A DNA stretch of 64,000 nucleotides from Amoebophrya sp. A120 (GCA_905178155.1 CAJINV010000005.1:7494989-7558988); one strand, 5' to 3'; positions 35,201-45,067 are shown, counted from the stretch's first letter. Numbers and translations: made by a program. The notes: generated by a model from the sequence alone, not told the origin.

Positions 35201-37358
35201 GGATGCCGACAAGCTGTGCGACCCCGTGTTTGAATATGAATCAGTGAATTTAGAAGTTTTCACGATGCCACACACGTACAGTGAAAGTTGGTAGTACTGA
35301 GTGGATTGCATGACAAAACTAGTAGTCCTCCTCCTCAATCATATTCAGCATAGCTCTTCTTTATGTCGGCGAAATCTGTCTTGCGTTGTGTACCTGCGAA
35401 GTGGCAAGAAACAACCGTAAATTTGTATTGCATACCGAAGATGACCTAGACGCCTCGGTGCTGTCTGACGCGGCAAGTACTGGTGACGATCGCCCCACTC
35501 CTATAAAATGCAAAAGTATCTGGGTCTGGAAGACCGCGGAAATTTGTCGTGCTGTTTTTCCGTGACACGAAAGGTCTGGCATGCAGTCTTTAGCATTACA
35601 GGGCTTCAGAAGGTGCATCAAGATCAATGCCTGATCTGCATGACAAATCCCCTCTTTCGGTGACACAAAGTGGGCCACTTTTGCTGTCCGCGTATGACAG
35701 ATTTTTGTCTGATTTGAAATGCGCATGACAAGCTCGCATCCTTCGAGACCCAGACATTTTTTCAATGCATAACGCCCCGGGCTTCGCTAAACAAAGAGCT
35801 CACGGGCGGAGGGGGTGCCAAATCCTCGTCGTGTTTTACGATGGTGGAGCGCACGGAATCTGCGGCGTCGCAACCGGACGTGCAAAAAATTTCTACCGGA
35901 GATGGTGGAGAGGTGGTGGCGAGAAAAGGTATATTTTACTTACGGTCACTTGCAGCTTTCCCCCCCCCCCCCGTGCCTAACTGACCGTGATCATAGTAGT
36001 TGTAGCAGTCGTCATCGAGCGAGGACAAGAACCATTCTGTATCAGTATCGAACTGTGATCAAAAAAGCAGCTCCGTTCGCAGTCAGTCACGACTGCGCTA
36101 CTAGAGATACGATTGAATCTGCTCCTTCATTTCCTTCTATGGTGTGTCTCGCAGAACCAGAAGCGTTTTAGGAGGCGAAGGGTCTTCTGATTGCATACTA
36201 TTTCATTCTCACAAATGCAAATTCTCCAAATCGATCTCGAACAGACCCGACGAACAGTTGCCGTCCCAGTTGTAAACGAAAGAACTTAATACCGTGGGAG
36301 GTTGAACTATTAAACACGGACCCCGCGTTGTTTCAGCAAGGCCGGCCTGATACCGGTGATGTCGCAGCGCTGCAACAAGAAAGTCGAAGTGGTTCCACTG
36401 GGGTGGATCTCCAAGTACAAGTCCAACAGCGAACAAGCGATCAGCAAACCGAAATTTTACTGACGGAAGGGGGCTATGCATTGCAAATAAGGAATCGCAC
36501 TCGTACAAATGCATATATAAATTTCCTCAGCATGAGAAATAAAATTTTTAATGCGAATTTACCTCAAGAAAAAGATTTGTAATGCAGGATTGCAATACGA
36601 GTGCGATACTTTTGCACAGGATAGGGGCCTGTACTTGATTTCCACTGCCATGTTTGGCGGCCACAGCCCGAAACTCCGTATTTTTTTGAATATCAAGTGC
36701 CAATATGTAGTCGGGGTCTGGAAAGTTGGAACTTGTAAAGCTAGTCTTGCATTTCTCCTGTGAAATCTGTCTTGCGCGACCAACGTCAAAAGTCGCAGCC
36801 TCTCTTGTACTTGTCATACCAGATGGAAGAACGCAGTTTCTCATGCGGAGTGCGTATGCGAAAGCGTTCTGCAAACTTGTCATGCTGTCCTGCACATTGG
36901 AAGTGTTTTCATGATCATGCACACTTGTCACAAATTTCCAGATCTAGAGGACATATTTGCAATTCATACCGAACGGCCGGGTCCAGCTCGAGAAATACTT
37001 GGAGAACATGGAGCCGCAGGAGGCCACGGGAATCTCCATCGTCGAATATTTCGTGGTACTTGCGAATTCTCGAATATCCAAGCAGAAAATTGTGTTCGTG
37101 TTTTTTTTGGGTGCGACAGCATCACAGATATGTTTTGCATGAGAAGAAAAGTTGTCAATGTCTTGCTGAAACTGCATATTATCCGTATCCAGCATGACAA
37201 CTAGTGCGGCCCTCTTGAATTATCGGCTGCTGCATCACAGATTTACACTAGCACAAATTTTTTTCTATGCATACCGGATTTCCGTTTCCTTTACATGCGA
37301 GATGAAGGAAGACGACTGCTATCCACCTGAGGGGTTTCTGGAGATACAGAAATTGTAG
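29283..37358 (+). CDS. 1196-aa coiled-coil protein with possible C1q/TNF-like C-terminal domain
   Basis: Exons: 29283-29353, 29570-29930, 30048-30104, 30281-30693, 30909-30959, 31128-31213, 31482-31552, 31736-33072, 33418-33503, 33807-33856, 34217-34337, 34496-34557, 34831-34892, 35051-35234, 35440-35501, 35777-35912, 36337-36474, 36629-36690, 36974-37074 and 37279-37358. They total 3591 nt, exactly 1197 codons. Residues 15-170 are heptad-rich (LHEVIEQQQKEILLLKTKQE). Two further helical segments follow (about 290-370 and 840-1000). The single long exon 31736-33072 is Ser/Asn/Gly-rich and probably disordered. The last 85 residues (GLYLISTAMFGG, LRIFLNGRVQLEKY, FVVLANSRISVSF, YPPEGFLEIQKL) follow the strand pattern of C1q/TNF jelly rolls (GLYYF, LYKNG, GFLLY). 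That last call is by eye and tentative. A scaffold, perhaps flagellar or surface, is possible but unproven. Confidence 0.72.
29354..29564. mobile_element. Introner, family C
   Basis: Starts TATCCCACGGAAAAACTGTT; ends CTTCTTCTTGCGATA. The CTGTTTCACTG/CAGTGAAGCAG arms define the family. Exact target CAGAC. Confidence 0.86.
29931..30042. mobile_element. Introner, family D
   Basis: Only 112 bp. Starts TACCCAGGAAAAAACACCCA; ends TTGTTTATTCCTGGATA. Exact target AGCTG. Joins GluLysLeu to ArgLysMet. Confidence 0.86.
30105..30275. mobile_element. Introner, family B
   Basis: Starts TATGAGTTGCAAAATCATCG; ends TTTTTGCTATGCATA. Target ACGGG/ACGGA. Joins ProAspGly to SerAspPro. Confidence 0.82.
30694..30903. 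mobile_element. Introner, family C
   Basis: Starts TATCGCAAAAAAAAACTGTT; ends CACTTTTTTCATACGATA. Exact target ACCAA. Joins AsnThrAsn to AsnAlaSer. Confidence 0.86.
30960..31122. mobile_element. Introner, family F
   Basis: Starts TATCCGCAGTAACTTTCCCC; ends AATTTGTATTGCATA. Exact target AAAGA. Joins AlaLysAsp to IleGluArg. Confidence 0.85.
31214..31476. mobile_element. Introner, family A
   Basis: Starts TACCAAATGTAAAAGTGTCT; ends ATTTTTGCATTTCATA. Exact target ACAGC. Its interior (from 31258) is repeated nearly base for base at 33991-34200. Confidence 0.86.
31553..31730. mobile_element. Introner, divergent family B
   Basis: Starts TATGCAGTGCAGCAAAAGTC; ends TTACTTTTGCACAGGATA. Target GCGTT/GCGGC. 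Arms are more diverged than other family B copies. Confidence 0.75.
33073..33417. mobile_element. Divergent introner-like intron
   Basis: Starts TAATCCCAAGAAAAAACTGC, with family G-like sequence inside (CCCCTTATAGTCAAGATGGA), and ends like family B (GCGCAGGATA). Repeat TAAG on both sides; the join LeuSer-SerGlu keeps frame. It may be a recombinant of two families. Confidence 0.6.
33504..33801. mobile_element. Introner, family G
   Basis: Starts TATCCTTTGTAAAAAACGCC; ends CGTTTTTACAAATGATA. Exact target TCCCG. Joins TyrValPro to GlyAsnGln. Confidence 0.85.
33857..34216. mobile_element. Chimeric introner: family B left arm, family A right part
   Basis: Left arm is family B (TATGCATTGCAAAAGTATCG at 33858). 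From about 33991 it becomes a copy of the family A introner at 31258-31466, then ends TTTTGCACTGCACAG. No target duplication remains, but a GT-AG intron (GTATGC...CACAG) joins ValThr to AlaAlaPhe in frame. Confidence 0.78.
34338..34490. mobile_element. Introner, family F
   Basis: Starts TATCCACAGTAAATTTCCCG; ends GGGAAATTTTCACTGCATA. Exact target GCTGT. Joins GluSerLeu to LeuGlnLys. Confidence 0.86.
34558..34825. mobile_element. Introner, family A
   Basis: Starts TATTCAGTGCAATAAATTTA; ends ATATTTCCAATGCATA. Exact target TGGCG. Joins GluLeuAla to LeuLeuPhe. Confidence 0.84.
34893..35045. mobile_element. Introner, family B
   Basis: Starts TATGAATTGCAAAAGCATCC; ends ACTTTTGCACAGGATA. Exact target CTCAG. 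Joins AspLeu to SerAspVal. Confidence 0.85.
35235..35434. mobile_element. Introner, divergent family F
   Basis: Starts TATGAATCAGTGAATTTAGA; ends CGTAAATTTGTATTGCATA. Target TTGAA/CCGAA. Joins ValPheGlu to AspAspLeu. Confidence 0.72.
35502..35771. mobile_element. Introner, family A
   Basis: Starts TATAAAATGCAAAAGTATCT; ends ATTTTTTCAATGCATA. Target ACTCC/ACGCC. Confidence 0.82.
35913..36336 (+). other. Probable GT-AG spliceosomal intron
   Basis: Phase 0 donor after GlyGlyGlu (GTGGTGG; an alternative lies 3 nt later) and acceptor TTGTTTCAG before GlnGlyArgPro. Contains a poly-C tract. No inverted ends or target duplication. Confidence 0.5.
36475..36623. mobile_element. Introner, family B
   Basis: Starts TATGCATTGCAAATAAGGAA; ends ACTTTTGCACAGGATA. 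Exact target GGGGC. Joins GluGlyGly to LeuTyrLeu. Confidence 0.84.
36691..36968. mobile_element. Introner, family A
   Basis: Starts TATCAAGTGCCAATATGTAG; ends ATATTTGCAATTCATA. Target TTGAA/CCGAA. Joins IlePheLeu to AsnGlyArg. Confidence 0.83.
37075..37273. mobile_element. Introner, singleton family N
   Basis: Starts TATCCAAGCAGAAAATTGTG and ends TTTTTTTCTATGCATA; arms pair poorly. Target TCGAA/CCGGA. Excision joins AsnSerArg to IleSerVal and completes the C-terminal domain. Confidence 0.68.
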
Positions 37359-39346
37359 TACTTCATTTCTTCCTGGATACGACAGTCTAGGACACCAAAG
37401 CAGGAGTTGGACGAGCAGCATGCCAAATGTCACGAACAGGAGCGGGACGGGGAGAAATAGATACATCATCTTCTACTACCTGTCGTGCGGAACGAGACTA
37501 CATCTACAACTCAGAATAGAAAGACTGTGACTGTCATGTTGCTCAAATAGAAACCTGAAAGAAGAAGAACCATCTGTGTGAGGGCTACCACGCTGCGGCA
37601 CACCAGGACTTTGTTTTCTTCCAAGAAAAAACTAAAGATGTATGAAGTCGCCGGCGGTGCTACTAGTTGTAGATGTACGTCGTGCGCGTACAAAGCAAAG
37701 AATGCTTCCTCCTGATGGCAGCTCCTGGTACTTGAATGATTCGGCTTGTTTCTTCTCGCGTTCTTTTGAGCATCGTTTTGAGGAAACATCTTACGCCGGG
37801 CGACAGCCAACATCAACTACAAAGTCCCAGCTGTCTTCCTGAAGTAGATTTTTCGTTTCGACTCATTTTGACGAACTCCTGTCACTGACTCAGATCATCG
37901 GTTGTCGGAGGTGGCCAGTAGAGGCTACGCAGTTCGGTTCGTACTTCGTGTTTGTTGCAGATTCATCAGTTCTGCCGCAAAATTTCGGCCATGTCCTCAG
38001 ACTTGACATTGTCCCATTATGTAACTAGATGAAATGGCAGAAGATGTAGAGGTGCGCATTCTTTGATGGTACAAAAGATTCTGTACGCAGTCAGAAATCC
38101 GTCGGACTGTCTTTCTCGTCGGTGACCAAAATGTGGGTTCGTTTCGTCCAATATGATGGCCATATACACCATCCGTTTTTTTGCCGCAATAAAAATGATT
38201 TCGCCACCACCGTATAACTTCGTCGGTCAAAAATGCTCGTCGTGCCCGTGCCCCTTCGTACGCATGACAAAAAACCACGTCGACCTCGATGGCACCATAG
38301 GAACAAGCTGTCGGTCGTCTACGTACTTCTACTTACTAGTTTCTCCTACCTTCTCGTTCAGTTTGTCGTGTCGTTGTCAAGAAGTTGCAGTTCGTTGTCT
38401 TCTTCAGTCGTGCCGACAAGCAGATTTCCATTTTTCTCCCCAACTGCAACACTGTCGCGACAACAAGCTTCGCCTCGGTTTCAAACTGGGCCACCTTGTT
38501 TTGCAACTCACAACCACGAAGAACCTCCTCCTCACCGAGAAGATTCTCCCAACCCAAACTAACACTAAAACCGCTCGCAAAACCACCTTTTACTAAACTT
38601 AACAACTACATTTTCATTTTCATCTAGAGCAACCTCAGCATCCCTGCGGTAGTCTAGTATCAACTTAAACTTTCAACCTTCTCACCAGCAACAATCTCGT
38701 ATTTATTCATATTTCTTAATTTCAGTATCCCTGCCTTCATTTCTGTTTTCCTTTTCAGCATTTCATTCAATCATTGTTTGTCGTATATTGCAGCATCTTG
38801 TTTTCAGTTCATTTTTCATCATCATCTCCATCACCACTAGTACATTAATATCTGAAATAAATTTACAAGTAATTGTTTCATCAAAATTTTCTGCAGTTTC
38901 GAAGTCCTCGAAGATCCAATACTATTTCTCACTACTTCATTATCACGCACCTTTAATTTATCCATTCGCTCTTCTTTTTTGTTTTTCGACCAAAGTAGAA
39001 CCAAAAAACCGCTCCAATTGCGTACCCCGCAGAGGACGGATTTTCCCACATCAAGCAACACGACGGAGCACGACGATAAGAGTAGCATGTAACCCTGCTA
39101 CCTCTACTTCCGTTCTACCTCTACTTCCGTTGCTGATACAGTGCCAGACTTCAGTTCAAGAAATTAAAAACTTTTTTCAATTACACATCACCGAGTACTA
39201 CTAGTACTTGTAAGAAGACGCGAAGTAGACGACGACAAGCAATACAACAAGAGCCTAACGGATCATCTACAACAGCTACACTCGAATCAACATCGGCTTG
39301 TTGAAAAATAAACCAGTGCTGCGCTGACACCAAGACCTGCTTCAAC
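37359..39346. other. Intergenic region
   Basis: Open frames 38153-38596, 38336-38605 and 38788-39204 overlap each other on both strands and lack domains or introners. I see no gene. Confidence 0.45.
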
Positions 39347-39607
39347 ATGACGCGCACCAAAAGTTTTGTTCGGGTGGCCGGGAGTACCTCTTGCCTTCTG
39401 GCAACGCCCGTGCTGGTGGAGGCGACTCCGACCGAGGACAAGTACGCCTTTTTGAAGGATCCCGACGATAAGCCGGACCCAGAGGCCGTGGCCGCGTATG
39501 AGAAAGCGAAAAAGATGCTGGAAGACGGGTTGAGCAACGGGCCCGCTTTATCCCACAGAAAATATAAAGCTACCACAACAACATTTGTTTCTGTTCCGCA
39601 AAAATAA
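39347..39607 (+). CDS. Small 86-aa hypothetical protein
   Basis: Continuous ATG-to-TAA frame. Begins MTRTKSFVRVAGSTSCLLA, a basic and hydrophobic start that suits a transit or signal peptide, then a charged part (DKYAFLKDPDDKPDPEAVAA, EKAKKMLEDGL). Composition of the first 65 codons is GC-rich and exon-like; the last 20 residues are less so, and splicing near 39545 cannot be excluded. No family recognised. Confidence 0.5.
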   Translation: MTRTKSFVRVAGSTSCLLATPVLVEATPTEDKYAFLKDPDDKPDPEAVAAYEKAKKMLEDGLSNGPALSHRKYKATTTTFVSVPQK

Positions 39608-39795
39608 ATACTTAAGTGCACCAAAGAACAAACCGCAGTGAATATCCTAAATGTAAAAATCTTATGCTGTGGCTTCGCCAACGACAGTGATGATTGCTTT
39701 TCATTTCATTGTGTGCGTCTCTCGACGTTTATTGATGCATGACTCGAGAAGGATGAACATGAAGATGAACAAGTGCAGTGTGCTAGCTTCTTTCT

Positions 39796-40718
39796 ATGGC
39801 ATACGTTTGGCCTGGCGAAGAGGAGGGGCAAGGGGAGAAAGAGACCAAAGGGCGGTCCAGCTCCTCGTCGAAGGCCGGCCGGAGAAAGAAGCGCCGTGCC
39901 TCGAGCTCGGGTCGGAAAAAGGAGAAGAATGCGCGCGAAGGTGACTCGAATTCGTCCACAGCAGGCAGCGTGTTGGAGGACGATGCAGCGTCGGCTTCCG
40001 TTCTCCTCCAGACGCAAATCGCAATGGGCTTCGAAAAAATGAACAAACGCCTGGAGGATTTGGAAGCGCGCCTCGCAGAAATCCAGAGACCGGCCAGCAC
40101 GGCCTATTCTCGGAGCAGCGGGGGGGGGGGGCGGAAGTTTCGCAGCAGCGGCATTTGGAACCCAATCCCGCAAAAGAGCTGAGTGACCAACCGACCGGCC
40201 GGCCCTCGGAAAACGCCAGTGCCCCGCTCGCCTCTGCGATGGTGCAAACGCGCCCCGCCGCTACCGCGGGCGCCCTCGCCGAACTACCTGGGGCGCCCTC
40301 GCCGTTTGATGACGGCCTCCAGACACTCCGCGATGTTGAACCAGTGTGGCATCTCGTGGTACAAGGTCTGGCCCTTGAGGCTATGGTGAAGCCTTTCTTT
40401 GTTGCGGCGTATCCGGGTCTCGTAGGCGAGCCGCAGTATGTTCCCATGATGCTCAAATATTCAACAACGACAGACATGGAGAAACGGGGACATGACGCGA
40501 CCGCCGAAGAGCTCTTTGCTGAAACGCAGGCGAACATTATAAGCTGGGCGGAAGAGTTCGTTCCCCTTTCCGGTTACTCGTTACGCGGGTCCTTCCTGGA
40601 AATCTACCCTCACAAGAAAAAGAGGCCTTTTGGCGAGATCGAGCTGCCAAATAGCCTGGCAGCGGTCACGAGAGTTGTGGACGGTATGCTGCAGATAAAA
40701 AAAGCGTATCCGCAATGA
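39796..40718 (+). pseudogene. Hypothetical gene of about 307 codons, frame shifted at a poly-G run
   Basis: Two overlapping open frames, 39796-40182 and 40155-40718, appear to be one gene broken at a run of twelve G (40120-40131). Upstream part: acidic start, basic NLS-like KAGRRKKRRASSSGRKKEK, then a coiled coil (FEKMNKRLEDLEARLAEIQ). Downstream part after the shift: a Pro/Ala linker, then a compact domain (VWHLVVQGLALEAMVKPFFV, WAEEFVPLSGYSLRGSFLEI). A NLS-plus-coiled-coil start followed by a compact domain would suit a mobile-element gag-like or DNA-binding protein, but I recognise no family. The shift could be real, a sequencing error, or programmed slippage. No introner is present over more than 900 bp. 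Confidence 0.5.
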
Positions 40719-41892
40719 GTTTCTGTTTTACGTGGCTGCGCATAGATGAAAGAGGGGCGGCGCAATGATCGCCCCTGGCCCGCCGCAGGCAGGCGGAGGA
40801 GGGGTCTGCCTGATTATAGTGGGCGCCACCCGCTTGGCGCTATGGTTCCCGCGTTGGTTGTACTTGTTGCGGCGTGGCGATTTTCATGTCTTTAGGCAGG
40901 GGGCGTGCCTAGCTGTGCCCCTTCTGTAGCTAAGCGACTGCGCCGTCTTTTTGTTACGGCGGGCCTCGGGGGGGGGTGGTTCTTTCTAGGCAAGGACGCC
41001 GCGGCGGGCGGACGGAATAAAGCGGGACGCCTTATTTTATTCGGAGCGAGCCGAGCGCCCGTCCGCGCGTGTAGCGCCGCGCGCCATTGCTGCTTTTCTA
41101 TGCCAGTGGCGACAGGCACAGACAGCGCATGGTCGTGGCTGCGCGTAGCCCAATTACTCCGCGGCGCCTTTCTCCGCCGGGGCCGGCCCTCTCGTTCCCA
41201 TACATTGCGAGCTTCGAGGAGGCGGCAGGCCTGATAGGCGTTCCGCGGAGGCGTTTCATTTCCTTCCGACCTGACATGCACCCAACCCACCGGCGCCACG
41301 GATTTTAGTTTCAGCGACGCGGCCGGGCGCGGCAGGGGGCCGGCGGGGCCGGCGGCGTGCGTGCCAGATAGCCGGCCGCCGGGGCGTTTGCTTCGCATGT
41401 TCACGAAATCAGGTAAGGTGGGGCGCCCCGTTGGGTTCGTGTCCTTCTTTTGGGTCGCTGGGGTTTGGGTCGCTGGGGGGATCTTTTATTTTTGGCGATG
41501 TGCCCATGTCCATGCTTCTCATGCTCGTTGGTTGTGGCGTTTGTTCCGCTTAGTTACTCCCTTTGATAGATTGGCTGGCCCAGGGGCGGTTGGCGAACTG
41601 CGATCGGGCCCCCGCGGGTTTTTTGTCAGCTTGGGCCCGCCAGCTCCTGTGTTGTTTACTTGATCAAACGAACCCCCGGGGAAAGGTCCTGCTTGGGCGC
41701 CCGGCCGGTTTGCTCTTTACTAGGAAGGCGCCTTGCTTTCGCGCCATCGCCTGCCTTCGCGTCATCGCCGCAGCAGACCACCCCGCCCCCCGGCGGAAAC
41801 TACTGCCTGGAGGAGGTGCGCCACTTCATCTGGTTTTGGTTGTGATTCCATTCGACGTCGCCAAGGGTGGCGGTCATTGTGTCTTTCATCCT
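40719..41892. other. GC-rich spacer of the island
   Basis: Very GC-rich, with G and C runs. Open frames on both strands (40892-41404 minus, 40905-41234 plus) conflict. The frame of the next ORF is open from 41563 but has no ATG until 41893. Nothing else is recognised. Confidence 0.4.
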
Positions 41893-42489
41893 ATGTCGGG
41901 CTGCGTTTTTAGGGCCTTTCCCCATCAGAAAAAAGTACCCGACGCCGAATGGCGCAAGGATGTCGCAGAGGCTGCAGTCAAATGCGCGATCGCTGTGTGG
42001 ACGGGTATCGGAATTGCTTTAGGGGTGGCCCCGGAAGCGCGGCGCCCGTGGATTGTCAACCCCGAAGACTGCGGGGGGGAGGAGGTGTCGGCGCATACTG
42101 ATATAAAGGGCCTGGCGGCGGTCGGGATCTACAGCAGCGAACAAGTCCTGGGTCAAAGGCAGCTAAATGAGGCGGGCAAGGCTTTCGTGCTGGCACTTGG
42201 AAAAACCAAATTTTTGTGGTCTGGCCCGAAGTCGGAACAGGATTCCGCTTTCCCAGTTCCCTCAGTCGCGCACCTCCCTGTGAAGAATGCAGTCGAACAC
42301 CTCCTTCCGTATGAGGTGTTCGACTCCCCTAGCCGGACAGACGTTAATGCAGCTGGGACGATAATGAACCCCGGGACAACGTGGCCTCTCCTGACCAGCA
42401 CTGGTTCCGACGAGAAGTTCCTCATATGTCCCGAGACCCAAGATAGCAAAATCTGCAAAATCTGGAAGAAAATTTCATATGGTAGTTAA
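41893..42489 (+). CDS. Hypothetical 198-aa protein in the GC-rich island
   Basis: First ATG at 41893, stop TAA at 42487-42489; the frame is open without ATG back to 41563. Contains AVKCAIA and VWTGIGIALGVAPEARRPWI, then DIKGLAAVGIYSSEQVLGQR and a KFLWSGPKSEQ segment. The phrase IYSSEQVLG has a possible echo at 44460-44490 (VYSGEQVLRDS in one frame), which may mark a related relic. Family unknown. No introners. Confidence 0.45.
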   Translation: MSGCVFRAFPHQKKVPDAEWRKDVAEAAVKCAIAVWTGIGIALGVAPEARRPWIVNPEDCGGEEVSAHTDIKGLAAVGIYSSEQVLGQRQLNEAGKAFVLALGKTKFLWSGPKSEQDSAFPVPSVAHLPVKNAVEHLLPYEVFDSPSRTDVNAAGTIMNPGTTWPLLTSTGSDEKFLICPETQDSKICKIWKKISYGS

Positions 42490-43439
42490 ATTTTGACGGC
42501 CGTGAGAGAGAAGTAAAAACAGGAAGGAGCGCGGTAAGCGCCCACGGCATGCCCATGCGAAGCCTTGTCCTTGTGGGGCTCCGGTTTGCGCTCGTGTTTC
42601 GCTCGTATTTCCGGAAACAAAGCCCGAGCGCCCATCGATGTGAGAGAGCGAGCAAAACCGCTGAGGCAGTCGCGCGGACAAAACTCGGCGCCGCAAGCCG
42701 CCGCTCAAATTCCCCTGCACTTCGCCCGCCAAAATTCCGCGGCCCGGGGCCCGCCTAAAATCGACGCTGCGCGCCCGCCCCTTGGGCAAAATTTGACGCC
42801 GGGCGCCGCCAATTTTTCCGCAGCGAGCCTCGGGCCCCTGTTCCGCGGCGGAAAATTCAAAATGCAGCTTTGTGAACAACATCGCGAAAATAAACCGCAG
42901 GACCCACAAAAACCCATTGCAGTCGCAATAAAAATCGGCGCGGAGTATTTTTCTATTTTCTCGCCCGCGCCGCCTGTTTTTCAGGTTCGTTTTCGCGATT
43001 TTGTTGCAGCAGTTTAGATTTTTTCTGTTTCGGATTTTTTGTTATCTATTTTGCTTCTTGCTTATTTTTTTTGTTGCGAAATTTTGTTTCGAAATTTTGA
43101 AGCGGACTTTTTTTTCCCGATTTCAATGGGCAAAGTTCGGTCGCGGGCTCTCATGAAAATTTTGTTGCGAGTTTTTTTCGGCATCGGCAAATTTTCTTCT
43201 GCGCGGCTGCGTTTCCAAAGCCCTTTTTTTTACGCTGAAATCCGGAGTAGCATTGAAGCCGTGTTGTGGCTGTCCGGTTCGAGACGATTTTGCACAAGGT
43301 GGAGCACGACCAGCAGATGCCCAACGGAGTCCGATGATCCGGAGTGACTACTTAGAGCCACACCAGGGCGCTTGTGTGATTTCTATTTTCGTTTCTCCAA
43401 TTCATTTCCCGACTTTGTTATCTTGGTTCTCCGGGACAT
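42490..43439. other. Spacer of the GC-rich island
   Basis: GC-rich at first, then a T-rich tract at 43020-43250. Conflicting short open frames only; no gene supported. Confidence 0.4.
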
Positions 43440-43757
43440 ATGACGGCCGTGGACATGTTGCCGGACGTGATTTCGCTAGCGTCCAGAACCACCAAACAAG
43501 CCCGGGAACGCGTGTACGCATATCTCGCCCAACAAAACGCTGCGCGCCGTACCCCGACGCCAGGCAGTACTGGCGGGAGCGGCTGCGCTGAAGATGGCAT
43601 AGTCATGCCATACAGGCCCGGCCCCATGGCGGAAGGCGGGACGGGGTCCGGCTCGGGGACCAGCGACGCCACAAGCACCCTCTGTGTTCGCGTTCCGGGT
43701 TTCGATCTTGCTCGGCGCGAGGCAGCCGCACCACCCCCCGAGGACAGGCCCGGTTGA
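43440..43757 (+). CDS. Hypothetical 105-aa protein in the GC-rich island
   Basis: ATG-to-TGA frame. N-terminal part looks helical (VISLASRTTKQARERVYAYL), the rest is Gly/Pro/Thr-rich. Longer minus-strand frames overlap it (43418-43978), so the coding strand is not certain. No family recognised. Confidence 0.35.
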   Translation: MTAVDMLPDVISLASRTTKQARERVYAYLAQQNAARRTPTPGSTGGSGCAEDGIVMPYRPGPMAEGGTGSGSGTSDATSTLCVRVPGFDLARREAAAPPPEDRPG

Positions 43758-44182
43758 TTGTTGAAAGCTGGCGCCGCGCGATGTAATCCTCCGTCCAGGG
43801 GGCAACGCATTGGCTCGGGGCCGGTTAGTAATGTTTCCAATGTACGCGGTTGCACCTGTTGAGAAGCCTGCGCGCCGCAGCCGGACAGAACGTAAAAAGA
43901 ACAGGAAAAAAGTGCAGCGGTTTGATTTTTTAAGGCAACGCACTGCCAGCAGCTGCGCCCACCTGCCAAAGCAGGCATCTCTTATAGCTTCCTTCGTGGT
44001 GTTGCTGCTGATGGTAGCTACCAGACATTTTTTTAGTAAGGATTTTTGGTTGCGCATATTGTCGACTCCGCATTGGCCTTCTGAATCTGAAGACTGATTG
44101 TACCCAAAGCCGGCACGAAATGGGGGCCCGCCGGCGCTAGAAGTAGTTTGCTTGTTAGAAGCAAAAGGCTGAAGTTCGATGA

Positions 44183-44683
44183 TATCCACAGAAATTTTAC
44201 CGCCACCGCCAAAAGTAGCACTTCTTCATGGAAATAAAGACAAAAATTAAAATAAGTCCCTAGCTTATTTGATGCTGATCATGTGGTAAATTATGTATGC
44301 TATGAGGGTAGCTGAAGTGGTGTCCTAGTGGAGCGCAGTAAAAAATATCTAACTAGCTAGGCCCATTCGTCAGGAGGCTCGTCAATAGCCGCAAACCCGG
44401 AGGGCAGGAGCTGGCTGGCGGTCAGGACGGCTGCTGGCCCCACATGGGGCCAGCAGCAGTCTACAGCGGCGAACAGGTGCTGCGGGACTCGGGCGTCGCC
44501 TTCTTCACCAGGATCGCTGTTTGCGCCTAGCTAGTTTATCCTCAGTTGCGTTTACCTAATGCGCTTCCACTGGACGTCACTAGCTGCTTCGAGCTACTAC
44601 TGCAAATCTTTTCGCTTTTTTTTTTCAAAAAAGCCGATGTCTTTGCGCTATTTTTGGCGGTGGCGGTAAAATTTCTGTGGATA
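44183..44683. mobile_element. Introner-like 501-bp TIR element outside any recognised gene
   Basis: Perfect arms TATCCACAGAAATTTTACCG and CGGTAAAATTTCTGTGGATA, extended inward by GCCACCGCCAAAA/TTTTGGCGGTGGC. Flanks GATGA/GACGA look like a target duplication. Ends obey the same TAT...ATA rule as introners. A 13-bp perfect palindrome arm (GCTGCTGGCCCCA) lies at 44430-44457. Confidence 0.75.
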
Positions 44684-45018
44684 GACGAGAGAGCAAGTAA
44701 CAGCGGTCCGAAGATGGAGACGCAGCTAAAAAAGAAACTTAGCGAACTCAGCTATTGTTGCAGTGGAGAAGGAGGGTGCGCCCCCATTGTTTTTTTTCTT
44801 GTCACGAGCCTCTATTATATCATACACATATTCCTCGCATTCCTTCCAGTTCCAGCGACGTGGTCGTAGCTACTTGTCTTGATATTTATATAGGCGGGAT
44901 CCAGAAAATGAAAAATGACTTTCCGGAGGACAAGAGCGAGCGCCATTTTTTACCTATTATATGCTACATGACTGACTAGCACACGACAACGAACTTACTA
45001 GACTGCTTCTTCAAGGCA

Positions 45019-45067
45019 GGCTGCGTCGTGGATTCGGTCGCCGGGAGGAATCCACGACCACGCAGCC
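45019..45067. repeat. Strong stem-loop
   Basis: GGCTGCGTCGTGGATTC pairs with GAATCCACGACCACGCAGCC (2-nt bulge), 12-nt loop. Could be an RNA structure or a foldback relic. Confidence 0.6.

Noticed and set aside
39794-40537. Minus-strand open frame of 247 codons in the GC-rich island
   Set aside because: It lies opposite the better plus-strand frames with NLS-like and coiled-coil features; GC-rich DNA commonly keeps the antisense frame open.
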